In this document: positions 1 through 8,684 of the stretch, one piece after another
How positions within the stretch are numbered: position 1 is the first letter of the stretch
How the letters are laid out: the number at the start of each line of letters is the position of its first letter
Origin: Longispora albida DSM 44784
Lineage (GTDB): Bacteria; Actinomycetota; Actinomycetes; Mycobacteriales; Micromonosporaceae
Assembly (NCBI RefSeq): GCF_000379825.1
Contig: NZ_KB903825.1
Coordinates: forward strand, 1 to 64,000
Direction: 5' to 3'
Length of the DNA stretch: 64,000 nucleotides
Made by a program: the position numbers and the translations under genes
Notes under the pieces: model-generated
Databases searched by the model: none
What the model was told of the DNA's origin: nothing
The model's input: the letters and a program-made list of their open reading frames with translations, nothing else

Positions 1-117
1 TCACGTGTTACTCACCCGTTCGCCGCTCGAGTACCCCGAAAGGCCTTTCCGCTCGACTTGCATGTGTTAAGCACGCCGCCAGCGTTCGTCCTGAGCCAGG
101 ATCAAACTCTCCAATAA
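1..117 (-). rRNA. rrs: 16S ribosomal RNA, 5' end only
   Basis: The reverse complement contains the universal 16S 5' motif GAGTTTGATCCTGGCTCAG (around 93-109) followed by the conserved AACGCTGGCGGCG stretch, then the V1 hairpin and GTGAGTAACACGTGA at the window edge. The rest of the gene lies to the left, outside the window. The mature 5' end is placed near 117 by alignment to E. coli numbering. The V1 sequence ending in GGTACTCGAGCGGCGAACGG is like that of Micromonosporaceae, which is an inference from memory. Confidence 0.97.
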
Positions 118-555
118 GAATTCAATACCCGGCGATCAGACCGCTGACATCACTAAAATGTGTTGCCATTGTCCGTATCACCAAAGGAATCCCGCCCTGA
201 ACAATGCCAGGGCCGGGGTATCAATAACTTGGCACTAACTTTCAGACACCCTGTTGAGTTCTCAAAGAACAAACACACACCATCGGCGGCCTTCAAAGGC
301 CATCTCCGGGGCTTTGCACCACGCTACCAGATCGGTTTCGCAGGCCATCACTGAACGATCAGTGACCCGCACCGCCCTGGCTGGGAAGATCGACAAGCTG
401 TCCTGCCGCCTTGAGCGGTGTCCATCGCCTTGTCTCTCACTCACCCTACCCGGTCGTTCACGCCGAACCAAATCGGCCTCGCCCGGTGTCTTCGTGATCC
501 GCGCCGCCCCGGCGTCTTTCTTTCCGGTTTGTCGCGTTCCCCGCTGACAGAGAGA
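118..555 (-). promoter_or_regulatory. rRNA operon leader with boxA-type antitermination element
   Basis: This 440-base transcribed leader lies between the rRNA promoter and 16S. On the minus strand 251-273 reads TTGTTCTTTGAGAACTCAAC. That is the conserved actinobacterial rRNA leader element (boxA region plus start of the RNase III processing stem), also known from mycobacterial rrn leaders. It should recruit the Nus antitermination complex and pair with sequence downstream of 16S for processing. The remainder holds no credible protein gene. Confidence 0.8.
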
Positions 556-585
556 AATTTACGCTAGCGTCCGGACGGCGGTCAA
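556..585 (-). promoter_or_regulatory. rRNA operon promoter
   Basis: On the minus strand a -35 TTGACC (580-585) is separated by 18 bases from a -10 TAAATT (556-561). This predicts a start near 549, about 430 bases upstream of 16S. It is the best sigma-70-type promoter upstream of the rRNA leader. Other rRNA promoters could exist closer to the gene, but I did not find a comparable match. Confidence 0.65.
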
Positions 586-617
586 ATCGGGGGTCCCGAA
601 ACGCTCTGACCAGGCGA

Positions 618-648
618 AAGGCCCGGTACCAGCGTGGTACCGGGCCTT
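618..648 (-). terminator. Hairpin terminator downstream of tyrS
   Basis: A perfect 13-base-pair stem (618-630 with 636-648, loop AGCGT) lies just past the tyrS stop codon and before the rRNA promoter. The flanks are not strongly U-rich on the minus strand, so it is a typical actinobacterial GC-rich terminator. Confidence 0.75.
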
Positions 649-712
649 GTGGGGGCTCGTGGGCAGCCTTGGCGGGCGCTCCGCAGGGCGGTTACGAGCC
701 AGGTTCGCCGGG

Positions 713-1975
713 TCAGGCGTACTCGACGCCGGCGATCGTCTTCTTGCCCCGGCGGAGGACGAGGAGCTTGCCGTGGAGGCGGCGGTCGGCGGGTACGGGG
801 GCGTCGGCGTCGGTGACGCGTTCGTTGTTGATGTACGCGCCGCCCTCCGTGACGGCACGGCGCGCCTCGGACAGGCTGCCGACGAGGCCGGCTTCCTTGA
901 AGAGCGCCGCGACCGTCGTCTGCGGGTCGGTGACTGTGGCGAGGCCGGCCTCGGCGAGCGCGGCCCGGAGCGTGGCGGGGGCGAGCTCGTCGAGGGTGCC
1001 CCTGCCGAACAGTGCCTGGCTGGCCGCGATGGCCTGCTCGGTTTCCGTCTTGCCGTGTACGAGGGTGGTGACCTCGCTCGCCAGCCGCTTCTGGGCCGCG
1101 CGGGCGAAGGGACGCTCGGCCGTCTCGGCTTCGAGGGCTTCGAGTTCTGCGCGTTCCAGGAAGGTGAAGACCTTGAGGTAGTTCGAGACGTCGCGGTCGT
1201 CGGCGTTGATCCAGAACTGGTAGAACGCGTACGGCGAGGTCATGGCGGGGTCGAGCCAGACGGTGCCGCCCTCCGTCTTGCCGAACTTGGTGCCGTCGGC
1301 CTTGGTGATCAGGGGGGTGGCGAGCAGGTTCACGGACTCGCCGGTCACGCGGCGTACGAGGTCGGTGCCTGCTGTGAGGTTGCCCCACTGGTCGCTGCCG
1401 CCGGTCTGGAGACGGCAGCCGTAGCGCTTGAAGAGTTCGAGGTAGTCCATCCCCTGGAGGATCTGGTAGCTGAACTCGGTGAAGCTGATGCCGATGTCGG
1501 AGTGCAGGCGGGCGCTGACGGCGTCCTTGGCGATCATCTTGTTGACGCGGAAGTGCTTGCCGATGTCGCGGAGGAAGTCCAGCGCGGAGAGCCCGGCGGT
1601 CCAGTCGAGGTTGTTGACCATGCGGGCGGCGTACTGGCCGTCGAAGTCGAGGAACGGCTCGATCTGGTGCCGGATCCGTTCCACCCACTCGGCGACGGTG
1701 TCCTTGGAGTTCAGGGAGCGCTCCGCTGACTCCTTGGGGTCGCCGATCAGGCCGGTCGAGCCGCCGACGAGGGCGAGCGGGAGGTTGCCGGCGAGCTGGA
1801 GGCGGCGGAGCACGAGGATCTGGACCAGGTTGCCCATGTGCAGGCTCGGCGCCGTGGGGTCGAAGCCGCAGTAATAGGTGATCGGGCCCTTCGCGATCTC
1901 GTCGGCGAGGACGCCGAGGTCGGTCGACTGGTAGATGAGGCCACGCCACTGCAGGTCATCGAGAACACTGGTCAT
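713..1975 (-). CDS. tyrS: Tyrosyl-tRNA synthetase
   Basis: A 420-residue class I aminoacyl-tRNA synthetase that charges tRNA-Tyr in the cytoplasm. The start at 1975 gives MTSVLDDLQWRGL, the usual TyrRS N-terminus. The HIGH-like motif appears as PTAPSLHMGNL near residue 40. The tyrosine-binding QILQGMDYLEL and QTGGSDQWGN segments and the KFGKTEGG loop (KMSKS equivalent, about residue 230) are present. An S4 RNA-binding domain occupies the last 65 residues. An open frame continues far upstream, but without TyrRS homology, so I cut at this Met. The gene stands between the rRNA promoter and a divergent hydrolase gene and probably forms a single-gene unit. Confidence 0.97.
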   Translation of the reverse strand: MTSVLDDLQWRGLIYQSTDLGVLADEIAKGPITYYCGFDPTAPSLHMGNLVQILVLRRLQLAGNLPLALVGGSTGLIGDPKESAERSLNSKDTVAEWVERIRHQIEPFLDFDGQYAARMVNNLDWTAGLSALDFLRDIGKHFRVNKMIAKDAVSARLHSDIGISFTEFSYQILQGMDYLELFKRYGCRLQTGGSDQWGNLTAGTDLVRRVTGESVNLLATPLITKADGTKFGKTEGGTVWLDPAMTSPYAFYQFWINADDRDVSNYLKVFTFLERAELEALEAETAERPFARAAQKRLASEVTTLVHGKTETEQAIAASQALFGRGTLDELAPATLRAALAEAGLATVTDPQTTVAALFKEAGLVGSLSEARRAVTEGGAYINNERVTDADAPVPADRRLHGKLLVLRRGKKTIAGVEYA

Positions 1976-2158
1976 GCCCTGATTCTTCCCTACCTGGTAT
2001 CCGGTTTTCCGTAGGGGATTGCCTGCCGTCCGCGTAAGGGGAATGTCAGGGTCGGTCTCGTCCCGTGGCCCGATCCGGACGGCGCGCTCTTCCGTGATGC
2101 TTTGGGGGTAAATCACCCAGCACTCTCGGGATCGACGGATCGTCCAGGAGGAACAGGG

Positions 2159-3298
2159 ATGAGATTTGGCAGGACGTTCACTGTGCTCGGCGCGGTGACG
2201 TTGGTGATGGCGGTACCGGTGGCCGCGCAGGCTCAGGCCACAGCGCCCGGGTTGCGGGCCGAGCTGGACGCGGTGACGAAGGCTGGTGCGGTCGCGGCGG
2301 TGGCGGAGTACCGGGACGGCGCGTACGTGTGGCGCGGGGCGTCGGGGGTCGCGGAACTCGGGAGGTGGCGGCCGGCGCCGGAGAACGGGCGGTTCAGGGC
2401 CGGGAGCATCACGAAGTCGCTGACGTCGACCGTGGTGGTGCAGCTGGCCGGCGAGGGCCGGTTGTCGTTGTCGGACCCGGTCTCCCAGCACCTGCCGGGG
2501 CTGGTGCCGAACGGGGACCAGATCACGCTCCGGCAGCTGCTCAACCACACGAGCGGGGTCTACAACTACACGCGGGACCTGTTCACGTCCGAGGAGCAGC
2601 TGGTCAGGGACCGGTACAGGAGCTGGGAGCCGGAGGAGCTGGTGGCTGTGGCCACGCGGCATACGGCGGACTTCCCGCCCGGTACGAGCTGGTCGTACTC
2701 GAACACGGGGTACGTGCTGCTCGGCATGGTGATCGAGAAGGTGACGGGGCGGTCGTACGCCGGCGAGGTCGAGCGGCGGGTGCTGCGGCCGGCTGGCATG
2801 CACCGGACGTCGTTCCCGGGGGACTTCCCGTTGCTGACGGGGCCGCATGCTCACGGGTACGTGCAGGTGAAGGGCAAGCCGGTGGACATCACGTCGTGGA
2901 ACCCGTCGGCGGCGTGGGCTGCTGGTGAGATCGTCACGACGACGGATGACCTGAACCGGTTCTACCGGTCGCTGCTGACCGGGAAGCTGGTCCGGCCGGC
3001 GCTGCTGGCGGAGATGCTGACGCCTGACGTGCACAGCGGCGGCGAGTACGGGCTGGGGCTCCAGCGGGTTGCGCTGCCGTGTGGTGGCGAGATGTGGGGG
3101 CACACCGGCGGGGTTCCGGGGTACTCGACGTTCTCGTTCAGCTCGGTGGACGGCACGAAGCAGCTGACCTTGTCGACGACCGCGTACGACAAGGAGTTCG
3201 AGGAGGCTGTGGTGGGGATGTACCTCAAGGCTTTCTGCGGGGAGGGTGCGAGCGACGGCCTGAAGAAGGGGTCGTTCGAGCTGAAGATCGCCGCGTAG
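2159..3298 (+). CDS. Secreted serine hydrolase, beta-lactamase/DD-peptidase fold
   Basis: A 379-residue exported protein of the beta-lactamase class C / D-Ala-D-Ala carboxypeptidase family. The start at 2159 follows a strong AGGAG and begins a signal peptide (MRFGRTFTVLGAV... cut near AQA). The family triad is visible: SITK (SxxK nucleophile, about residue 84), YSN (about residue 182) and HTGG near residue 320 in place of KTG. It may trim cell-wall peptides or be an esterase; HTG is more usual in esterases and DD-peptidases than in true beta-lactamases. It is monocistronic, diverges from tyrS, and is followed by a terminator shared with the next gene. Confidence 0.85.
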   Translation: MRFGRTFTVLGAVTLVMAVPVAAQAQATAPGLRAELDAVTKAGAVAAVAEYRDGAYVWRGASGVAELGRWRPAPENGRFRAGSITKSLTSTVVVQLAGEGRLSLSDPVSQHLPGLVPNGDQITLRQLLNHTSGVYNYTRDLFTSEEQLVRDRYRSWEPEELVAVATRHTADFPPGTSWSYSNTGYVLLGMVIEKVTGRSYAGEVERRVLRPAGMHRTSFPGDFPLLTGPHAHGYVQVKGKPVDITSWNPSAAWAAGEIVTTTDDLNRFYRSLLTGKLVRPALLAEMLTPDVHSGGEYGLGLQRVALPCGGEMWGHTGGVPGYSTFSFSSVDGTKQLTLSTTAYDKEFEEAVVGMYLKAFCGEGASDGLKKGSFELKIAA

Positions 3299-3316
3299 CG
3301 GTGTAGGTGAGGGCTG

Positions 3317-3351
3317 CCTGTCCCCGGCCGGTACGAGCGGCCGGGGACAGG
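3317..3351. terminator. Bidirectional terminator
   Basis: A perfect 14-base-pair inverted repeat (3317-3330 with 3338-3351) sits in the 60 bases between the convergent serine hydrolase and aminopeptidase genes. T-richer sequence (GTTTGTGTT) follows on the plus side. It can end transcription from both directions. Confidence 0.8.
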
Positions 3352-3358
3352 TTTGTGT

Positions 3359-4828
3359 TCAGTGCCCGATCGACGGTGGTGGCGGGCAGAGCAGTTCGGC
3401 GAGGAGCCTGACGCCGTAGCCGGTGCCGCCAGCTGTGGTTTCCCCGTCGTCGGCGGTGGCCCAGGCGCAGCCGACGATGTCGAGGTGCGCCCACGGGAGG
3501 CCGTCCGGGACGAACTCCTGGAGGAAGAGGGCGCCGAGGATCGCTCCGGCGTGCCGGTCGCCCGGCTTGTGGTTGACGAGGTCGGCCACTGTGGAGTCGA
3601 GGGTCGGGCGGCAGTCGGCGCGGAGCGGGAGCTGCCAGGCTGGTTCGCCGGAGCGGTCGGCGGCGGAGAGGACGCGGGCGAGCCAGCCGGGGCCGGTACC
3701 GAGGACGGCGGCCATCCCCCGGCCCAGGGCTGAGGGTGCCGCGTCGGTGAGCGTGGCCAGGTCGATGATCGCGTCGGGGTTGCTCTCGGCGGCGAGGGCC
3801 AGGGCGTCGGCGAGGATCAGGCGGCCCTCGGCGTCGGTGTTGAGGACTTCGACGGTGGTGCCGCTGCGGGTACGCAGGACGTCGCCGATGCGGGTGGCGC
3901 CGGGGCCGGGCATGTTGTCGGTGAGCGGCAGGTACGCGGCGACGGTCTGCTGGCAGCCGAGGTCGCGGAGCGTTGTCATGGCGGCGAGCACGGCTGCCGC
4001 GCCGGCCATGTCGGACTTCATGTCGCCCATCAGCCCGCTCGGCTTGAGGGACAGGCCGCCGGAGTCGAAGGTGACGCCCTTGCCGACCAGCGCGATGGTG
4101 CCGGCCGAGATCGGCGGCGTGTACGTGAGGCGGACCAGGCGGGCCGGTTCGGCGGAGCCGGCGTTGACGCCCAGCAGGCCGCCCATGTGCTCGGCGGCGA
4201 GCCGGTCCATCTCCCAGATCTCGCAGTCGAGGCCGGTGTGCTTGGCCAGCTCGGCGGCGCGGGTCGCGAACGCTGCCGGTGTGAGGGTGCCGCCGGGCTG
4301 GTTGACCAGGTCGCGGGCGAGGCAGACGGCTTCGGCGAGACGCTGTCCGGTGTGGAGGGGTGCCGGGTCCTGCTCGGGGGTCACCAGGTCGACGGTGTGG
4401 AGCGCGGCCGGGTCGGCGGTGCTGGTGAACTCGGTGTAGGTGTAGAGGGCGAGCGTCATGGACTCGGCAGCTGTGCGGATCGCGAGCGGTGCCGGTACGC
4501 AGGCGGGGAGGATGACGGCCAGGTGCTCGAAGCGGCGGGACGCGCGGGCCAGGGCTGCGAGTGCTCTGCGCAGGGCCGGGCGGTCGAGGGCTTCTGGCGA
4601 TCCGAGCCCGTAGAGGATCGCCGGTGATCCGGGCTCAGGGGCCGGGAGGCCGGCGGCGGGGGCTCCGGGGAGGGGGAATGCGGGGGCTGTGCCCGGGGGT
4701 ACAAAAAAGGTTTGCCCTGGTTTTGCGGTGAAGCCACATGCGGTCAGGAACGGGTCGCCGAGCTCGGAAGTGAAGACGGGAATCGCGGTGAGCGGGGCCG
4801 TCGGAGTTTGCGTGAGGGAGAATTTCAC
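3359..4828 (-). CDS. M17 leucyl aminopeptidase family protein (last gene of peptide locus)
   Basis: A 489-residue M17 aminopeptidase, a two-metal enzyme that removes N-terminal residues. The C-terminal catalytic domain shows VGKGVTFDSGGLSLK (metal-binding Lys and Asp), MKSDMAGAAAV and NTDAEGRLILADAL, the family's signature, near residues 235-335. The N-terminal 150 residues are less conserved. The GTG start at 4828 overlaps the stop of the preceding TPR gene (GTGA), so translation is coupled; an in-frame ATG at 4843 is an alternative. Its position at the end of the small-peptide operon suggests trimming or recycling of that peptide rather than general proteolysis, which is inference. A second housekeeping PepA would be expected elsewhere in the genome. 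Confidence 0.9.
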   Translation of the reverse strand: MKFSLTQTPTAPLTAIPVFTSELGDPFLTACGFTAKPGQTFFVPPGTAPAFPLPGAPAAGLPAPEPGSPAILYGLGSPEALDRPALRRALAALARASRRFEHLAVILPACVPAPLAIRTAAESMTLALYTYTEFTSTADPAALHTVDLVTPEQDPAPLHTGQRLAEAVCLARDLVNQPGGTLTPAAFATRAAELAKHTGLDCEIWEMDRLAAEHMGGLLGVNAGSAEPARLVRLTYTPPISAGTIALVGKGVTFDSGGLSLKPSGLMGDMKSDMAGAAAVLAAMTTLRDLGCQQTVAAYLPLTDNMPGPGATRIGDVLRTRSGTTVEVLNTDAEGRLILADALALAAESNPDAIIDLATLTDAAPSALGRGMAAVLGTGPGWLARVLSAADRSGEPAWQLPLRADCRPTLDSTVADLVNHKPGDRHAGAILGALFLQEFVPDGLPWAHLDIVGCAWATADDGETTAGGTGYGVRLLAELLCPPPPSIGH

Positions 4829-7266
4829 CGGGAGGCGCCCCATTCTTCGAGTGCTGCGGTGTATCCGAAGTCGTCGCCGTTGCGCCGCCAGCCGCGCGCA
4901 GCGGAGATCGCATACGGGTCGTGCCGGAGGGCCTGGATGAAGCAGTCCTCCGCGATGGCCTGCTGACCTGCGCGTTCGTAGCACTCCCCCGCCATCGCGT
5001 AGGCGATCGCCGTGCCGAGCGGGCCGAGCCGGGCCGTGGTCAGGTACGCCTCGGCGGCCTCGGCGAACTTGCCCTGGCGGGTGTAGCTCTCGGCGAGTTC
5101 GATGTGGCTCTTCGGGTCGTAGGGGTCGATCGCCAGGAACTCGAGAGTGCGTGCGTGACCGAGGTCGATCTCGCCGAGGCCGAAAGCTTCCTTGGAACGG
5201 CTTTCCAGGCAGGCGTGCAGGTTCTCGAGTTTGAGGAACTGCTCCCAGGGGGTGGTGGCGGGGACTGCGCGCGCGAGTTCTTCGGCGCGGTCCAGCTCGG
5301 CGATCGTGCCGGCGCGGTCACCGAGCTGGAAGGGCACGAAACTGGTGCCGCGATAGAACCGGCTCTCCAGCATGGCCTTCTCGAACGGGGTGTAGTCAGG
5401 GCTGGCCAGCGCGGTGTCGTGGTAGTCCTTGGCCCGGTCCCGCCACTTCACCATTTCCTTGATGTCACGCGTGGCACGGGCGTGGTAGACGACCGCGTGC
5501 AGTGACAGCGTCATGGCCAGGTCGAACGGGCAGCCGGGCCGGTCGGCGAGCGCGAGCGCGCCGAGGGAGGACTCGGGGCTGCGGCTGCCGACCGAGGCCG
5601 CGTAGCCGATCAGGTGCCGCCAGGCCGAGATCTTGAACTCGGCGGCGGACTGCGGATCGTCGTACGCGGGCACGAGGTCGAGCGCGAGCCGCTGGAAGCC
5701 GAGGCGGAACAGCAGGTGCATGGTCAGGTACTGCCGCTCGGGGCTCGCCACCGGCAGCTCGGTCGTCCACTCGCACAGCTTCGCCCATCGGTCCGTCCAC
5801 AGTGGCTCCGGCAGCTCCGCCGGGTGGCTCACCATGAACTCGGGCAGGCCGGCCTCGCGGAACAGGTTGGCGCGGAAGGCCGGCGGCATGATCCGCTGGT
5901 GGCCGATCCTGGGCCGCTGGCCGCGCTCGGCGAACTCGTAGGCGTAAAGCGGCAGGTTCGCGTAGAGGCACGGGGACTTGGAGTCGGCGAGATTGAAGTA
6001 CGCGCCGTACATCTGGTAGTGCCAGTTGCCTTCGAGGCCACGGCCGGTGGCTGTCGACTTCGCGATGGCCGCGAGGGGCTCGCTGTCTGTCGCGGACAGC
6101 ACGGCTTCGAGGGTCTGCGGGGACGTGGGCATGGCCCGGAACGCCCGCTCGGCGAAGGTACGGGCCGCGCCGGGCTGGCCGAGGCGCTGGGCCAGCTCGT
6201 TCGCGCGGAGGAGCGCGAAGGCCGTGCCGTACGGGCCGAGGCGGGCGGCGTGCAGGTACCCGGCGAGGGCCGCGTCGTCCTCACCCCGCCGCTCGGCGGC
6301 CTGGGCCGCCTGCATCCGGATCTTCACGCACCACGGGTCGAGGGCCAGGCCCTCCTCGACTAGCGCGCGCTCGGTGCTCAGGTCTTTGCGCTTGACCGCG
6401 ATCTCCACGCCACGGTCGATGACGCGGCGGCGAAGTTCGCGGGCGAGAAGGGTGCCGTCGTCCGGTACGAGGGCACGGGCGGCGGCGAGCAGGTCCGTGG
6501 CCCGGTCGAGCTGGCCGTGCCGCTCGGCGTGCATCGTCTCCTTGATCAGGAGGCGGGCCTCGCGTACGGCCCGCGTCCGGGGGTCCATGCCGGGCGCGAG
6601 CTGGCGGAAGATGTCCCAGGCCCGGCCTTCGAGCTCCGCGACCCGGCTGTCGTCGGCACCGTGGCGTGCGGTCAGGTACGCCCAGCCCGCCACGCCGTTG
6701 AGCTGGGCCGGGGTCGGGACGGTGGCTTCGAGGAGTGGCAGGCGGGCGGCCTTCGTCCGCTCGGACAGGCCCTCACGCTGGAAGAGGGCGATCGCGCGGG
6801 CGAGCTGCACGCTCGCGGCCAGCGGATCCGCGCACTCCTCCGGGCTCAGGTCGGCCGGGGCCAGGACGAGCATCGCGTCGGGCAGGCACGCGCTGACCAG
6901 CCACTGCGCGAGGCCCGAGCGGTCGGTGGCGTCGAGGTCTGCCCGGTGGGCGAAGGCCTCGGCGATCGCTGCCCAGGCCGGGGATGCGAGGGCCGCAGGG
7001 AGGTCGGTGGGCAGCGCCACCCGGTACTGGGCGAGCCGTGACTCGCGGGTGAGCAGCTGCCGGTAGCTGAGCGGCATGGTCATCGACAGCCGGGGCGAGA
7101 CCGGGTCACGCCCGGTGAACAGCTCGGCGGCGAGCACCGGGCCGAGCGCCTGGATCGCCGTGCGGGCGCTGGCCGCGCCGTCGAGATACGGCCTGTGCAC
7201 GTCGAACGTCAGCCAGACCGGCGCGTTGACCCCGACGTGCTGGCGGCTGCTCTCCCAGGTGATCAC
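4825..7266 (-). CDS. Large TPR-repeat protein of the peptide locus
   Basis: An 813-residue soluble protein, with no signal peptide or membrane segment seen. Helical repeats of the tetratricopeptide type are readable around residues 265-380 (for example LVEEGLALDPWC, YLHAARLGPYGTA) and clearest at about 700-795 (LAESYTRQGKFAEAAEAYLTTARLGP, CFIQALRHDPYAISAA). The middle part (390-600) has no recognised motif. The GTG start at 7266 is preceded by GGAGG. It lies downstream of the 34-codon peptide gene, behind an internal terminator, and overlaps the aminopeptidase. A scaffold or peptide-binding role is likely but unproven; I do not recognise a catalytic domain. Confidence 0.85.
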   Translation of the reverse strand: MITWESSRQHVGVNAPVWLTFDVHRPYLDGAASARTAIQALGPVLAAELFTGRDPVSPRLSMTMPLSYRQLLTRESRLAQYRVALPTDLPAALASPAWAAIAEAFAHRADLDATDRSGLAQWLVSACLPDAMLVLAPADLSPEECADPLAASVQLARAIALFQREGLSERTKAARLPLLEATVPTPAQLNGVAGWAYLTARHGADDSRVAELEGRAWDIFRQLAPGMDPRTRAVREARLLIKETMHAERHGQLDRATDLLAAARALVPDDGTLLARELRRRVIDRGVEIAVKRKDLSTERALVEEGLALDPWCVKIRMQAAQAAERRGEDDAALAGYLHAARLGPYGTAFALLRANELAQRLGQPGAARTFAERAFRAMPTSPQTLEAVLSATDSEPLAAIAKSTATGRGLEGNWHYQMYGAYFNLADSKSPCLYANLPLYAYEFAERGQRPRIGHQRIMPPAFRANLFREAGLPEFMVSHPAELPEPLWTDRWAKLCEWTTELPVASPERQYLTMHLLFRLGFQRLALDLVPAYDDPQSAAEFKISAWRHLIGYAASVGSRSPESSLGALALADRPGCPFDLAMTLSLHAVVYHARATRDIKEMVKWRDRAKDYHDTALASPDYTPFEKAMLESRFYRGTSFVPFQLGDRAGTIAELDRAEELARAVPATTPWEQFLKLENLHACLESRSKEAFGLGEIDLGHARTLEFLAIDPYDPKSHIELAESYTRQGKFAEAAEAYLTTARLGPLGTAIAYAMAGECYERAGQQAIAEDCFIQALRHDPYAISAARGWRRNGDDFGYTAALEEWGASR

Positions 7267-7312
7267 GTGTTCCTCCGGTGGTGCTGGTGACGCTGCGTGG
7301 CCGGTGATGAAA

Positions 7313-7345
7313 AGCCCGGGCCGGGCTGTGTGCCCGGCCCGGGTT
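7313..7345 (-). terminator. Internal terminator/attenuator after the peptide gene
   Basis: A 14-base-pair stem (7313-7326 with 7332-7345, loop ACACA on the minus strand) is followed on the minus strand by CTTTTC. This is a good intrinsic terminator between the 34-codon gene and the TPR gene. Such placement usually makes the upstream short message far more abundant than the downstream enzyme message, as in many peptide-precursor operons. Confidence 0.75.
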
Positions 7346-7370
7346 CTATGGGACTAGCGACGATCCGCGG

Positions 7371-7475
7371 TCAGGCGGCGTCGTCGGCCAGGAAGCAAGC
7401 CCACACGTCCGACTGCGCGGTGGTGATCTCCACGTCCTCGGCCAGGTTCTCCCAGGTCTCGTAACGAGCCTCCAT
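7371..7475 (-). CDS. 34-residue acidic peptide, candidate RiPP precursor
   Basis: A short gene reading MEARYETWENLAEDVEITTA, then QSDVWACFLADDAA. It has 9 acidic residues against 1 basic, two Trp and a single Cys in the C-terminal part (VWACFLADDAA). The ribosome binding site is excellent: AGGAG, 8 bases before the ATG. The gene stands alone between the PLP enzyme (100 bases upstream) and a strong terminator 26 bases downstream, all on one strand. No signal peptide, membrane segment or known peptide family is recognisable. The leader-like acidic N-terminus, the C-terminal Cys/Trp segment and the neighbours (PLP enzyme, exporter, peptidase) suggest a modified peptide precursor. That is inference; an alternative is a small structural or regulatory protein of the operon. 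Confidence 0.7.
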   Translation of the reverse strand: MEARYETWENLAEDVEITTAQSDVWACFLADDAA

Positions 7476-7574
7476 GATCCACACTCCTCTCTGCCTTTTG
7501 ACTATCCACTATGGAGCCGTGTGCTCCGCCCTCCAGTCAAACTCGCAGGTGGGAGAGCGTCAAGAGGCGGGAGA

Positions 7575-8684
7575 TCAGTTTCTTGCATGCTGCTGGAGCG
7601 CGGCGAGCATGATGTGCATCTCGTCGTCGTCCGTCCAGTAATGCGGGGAGGCGCGGAGGATTCCGTCGGGATAGGACAGATGGCAGCCCTGGTCGGCGAG
7701 GCGGGCGCAGAGGTCGGCGGCTGGCGTGACCGGGTGGGCGAACGCCACGATTCCCGAGCCTTCCGGGCCACGGAGCGTGTAGCCGGCCTCACGGACGCCC
7801 TCGCGGACCTGGGCGGCGAGAGCCAGGACGCGGGCATGGACGCGGGGCAGGCCTGTCTCCAGGAGTTCCTCCAGGGACTCGGCGAACCCGAGCAGGCCGA
7901 GCAGGTTCGGCATGCCGCCCTCGAAGCGGCGGGCCTGCGGGCGGGGTTCCAGATCGTACGTGAAGTGCCCCGGGCCCTTGGCCAGCATGTCCGTGGCCCC
8001 GGTGTAGCCGAACCAGCCGGCCGGCCCGTCACCGAGCATGGCCAGCGCCTCCTGCCGGGCATAGAACAGGCCGGTGCCCGGCGGGCCGCACAGCCACTTG
8101 TGCCCGCCGGAGGTGAGGAAGTCCACCGGCGTCTCGCGCACGTCGAGCGGCAGGGCCCCCAGGCCCTGGATGGCGTCGCAGAACACGAGCGCGCCGTGGC
8201 CAGCCGCCAGGTCACAGACAGTTCCCAGATCCACTGTGTACCCGGTGGCGAAGTTCACCAGGCTCACGGCCACCACCCTCGTCCGGGGCGACAGCGCCTT
8301 CTCCAGGTCGGCGAGGTCGTAGCCGCCGTCCTCGCGCATCGGCACCCAGCGGACCACGGCGCCGTGCCGGTCGCGGACCCGCAGCCAGGGCAGGACGTTC
8401 GCCGGGAAGTCCCGGTCGAACAGCACGATCTCGTCGCCTGGCGACCAGGACAGCCCGTCGGCGACGAGGTGGACACCGGTGCTCGTGTTCTGGATCAGGG
8501 CCAGCTCGTCCGGCCCGCAGCCGAGCAGTTTCGCCCCGGCGGCGCGGGACCGGCTCATCGCGGCCATCAGCGGGGCCGAGTACGCGGCGCCGAACGGGAG
8601 GACGTCCTCCAGTGCCGCGCGCATCACGTTCCGGGCGCGGGGCCGCAGGCGGCCCATGCTCGCGTAGTTCAGGTAGGACCTCAC
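7575..8684 (-). CDS. Class V aminotransferase-fold PLP enzyme
   Basis: A 369-residue fold-type I PLP enzyme related to isopenicillin N epimerase, EgtE and cysteine-desulfurase-like proteins. The PLP-binding Lys sits in SGGHKWLCGPPGTG (near residue 200); VFCDAIQGLGALPLDV carries the Asp that contacts the PLP ring nitrogen; LRASPHYWTDDDEM is the family's C-terminal arginine motif. The GTG start at 8684 overlaps the MFS stop (GTGA), so the two are coupled. Members cleave C-S bonds, epimerise or transaminate; substrate class cannot be read here. Next to a Cys-containing peptide gene, action on that peptide or on a sulfur-containing building block is a reasonable guess. Confidence 0.88.
   Translation of the reverse strand: MRSYLNYASMGRLRPRARNVMRAALEDVLPFGAAYSAPLMAAMSRSRAAGAKLLGCGPDELALIQNTSTGVHLVADGLSWSPGDEIVLFDRDFPANVLPWLRVRDRHGAVVRWVPMREDGGYDLADLEKALSPRTRVVAVSLVNFATGYTVDLGTVCDLAAGHGALVFCDAIQGLGALPLDVRETPVDFLTSGGHKWLCGPPGTGLFYARQEALAMLGDGPAGWFGYTGATDMLAKGPGHFTYDLEPRPQARRFEGGMPNLLGLLGFAESLEELLETGLPRVHARVLALAAQVREGVREAGYTLRGPEGSGIVAFAHPVTPAADLCARLADQGCHLSYPDGILRASPHYWTDDDEMHIMLAALQQHARN

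Noticed and set aside
1976-2158. T-box leader upstream of tyrS
   Set aside because: No specifier stem or T-box sequence (TGGNACCGCG-like) seen in the short upstream region.
1976-3103. Extension of the tyrS frame upstream to give a 796-residue protein
   Set aside because: The upstream part is antisense to the serine hydrolase and has no TyrRS similarity; it is a high-GC shadow frame.
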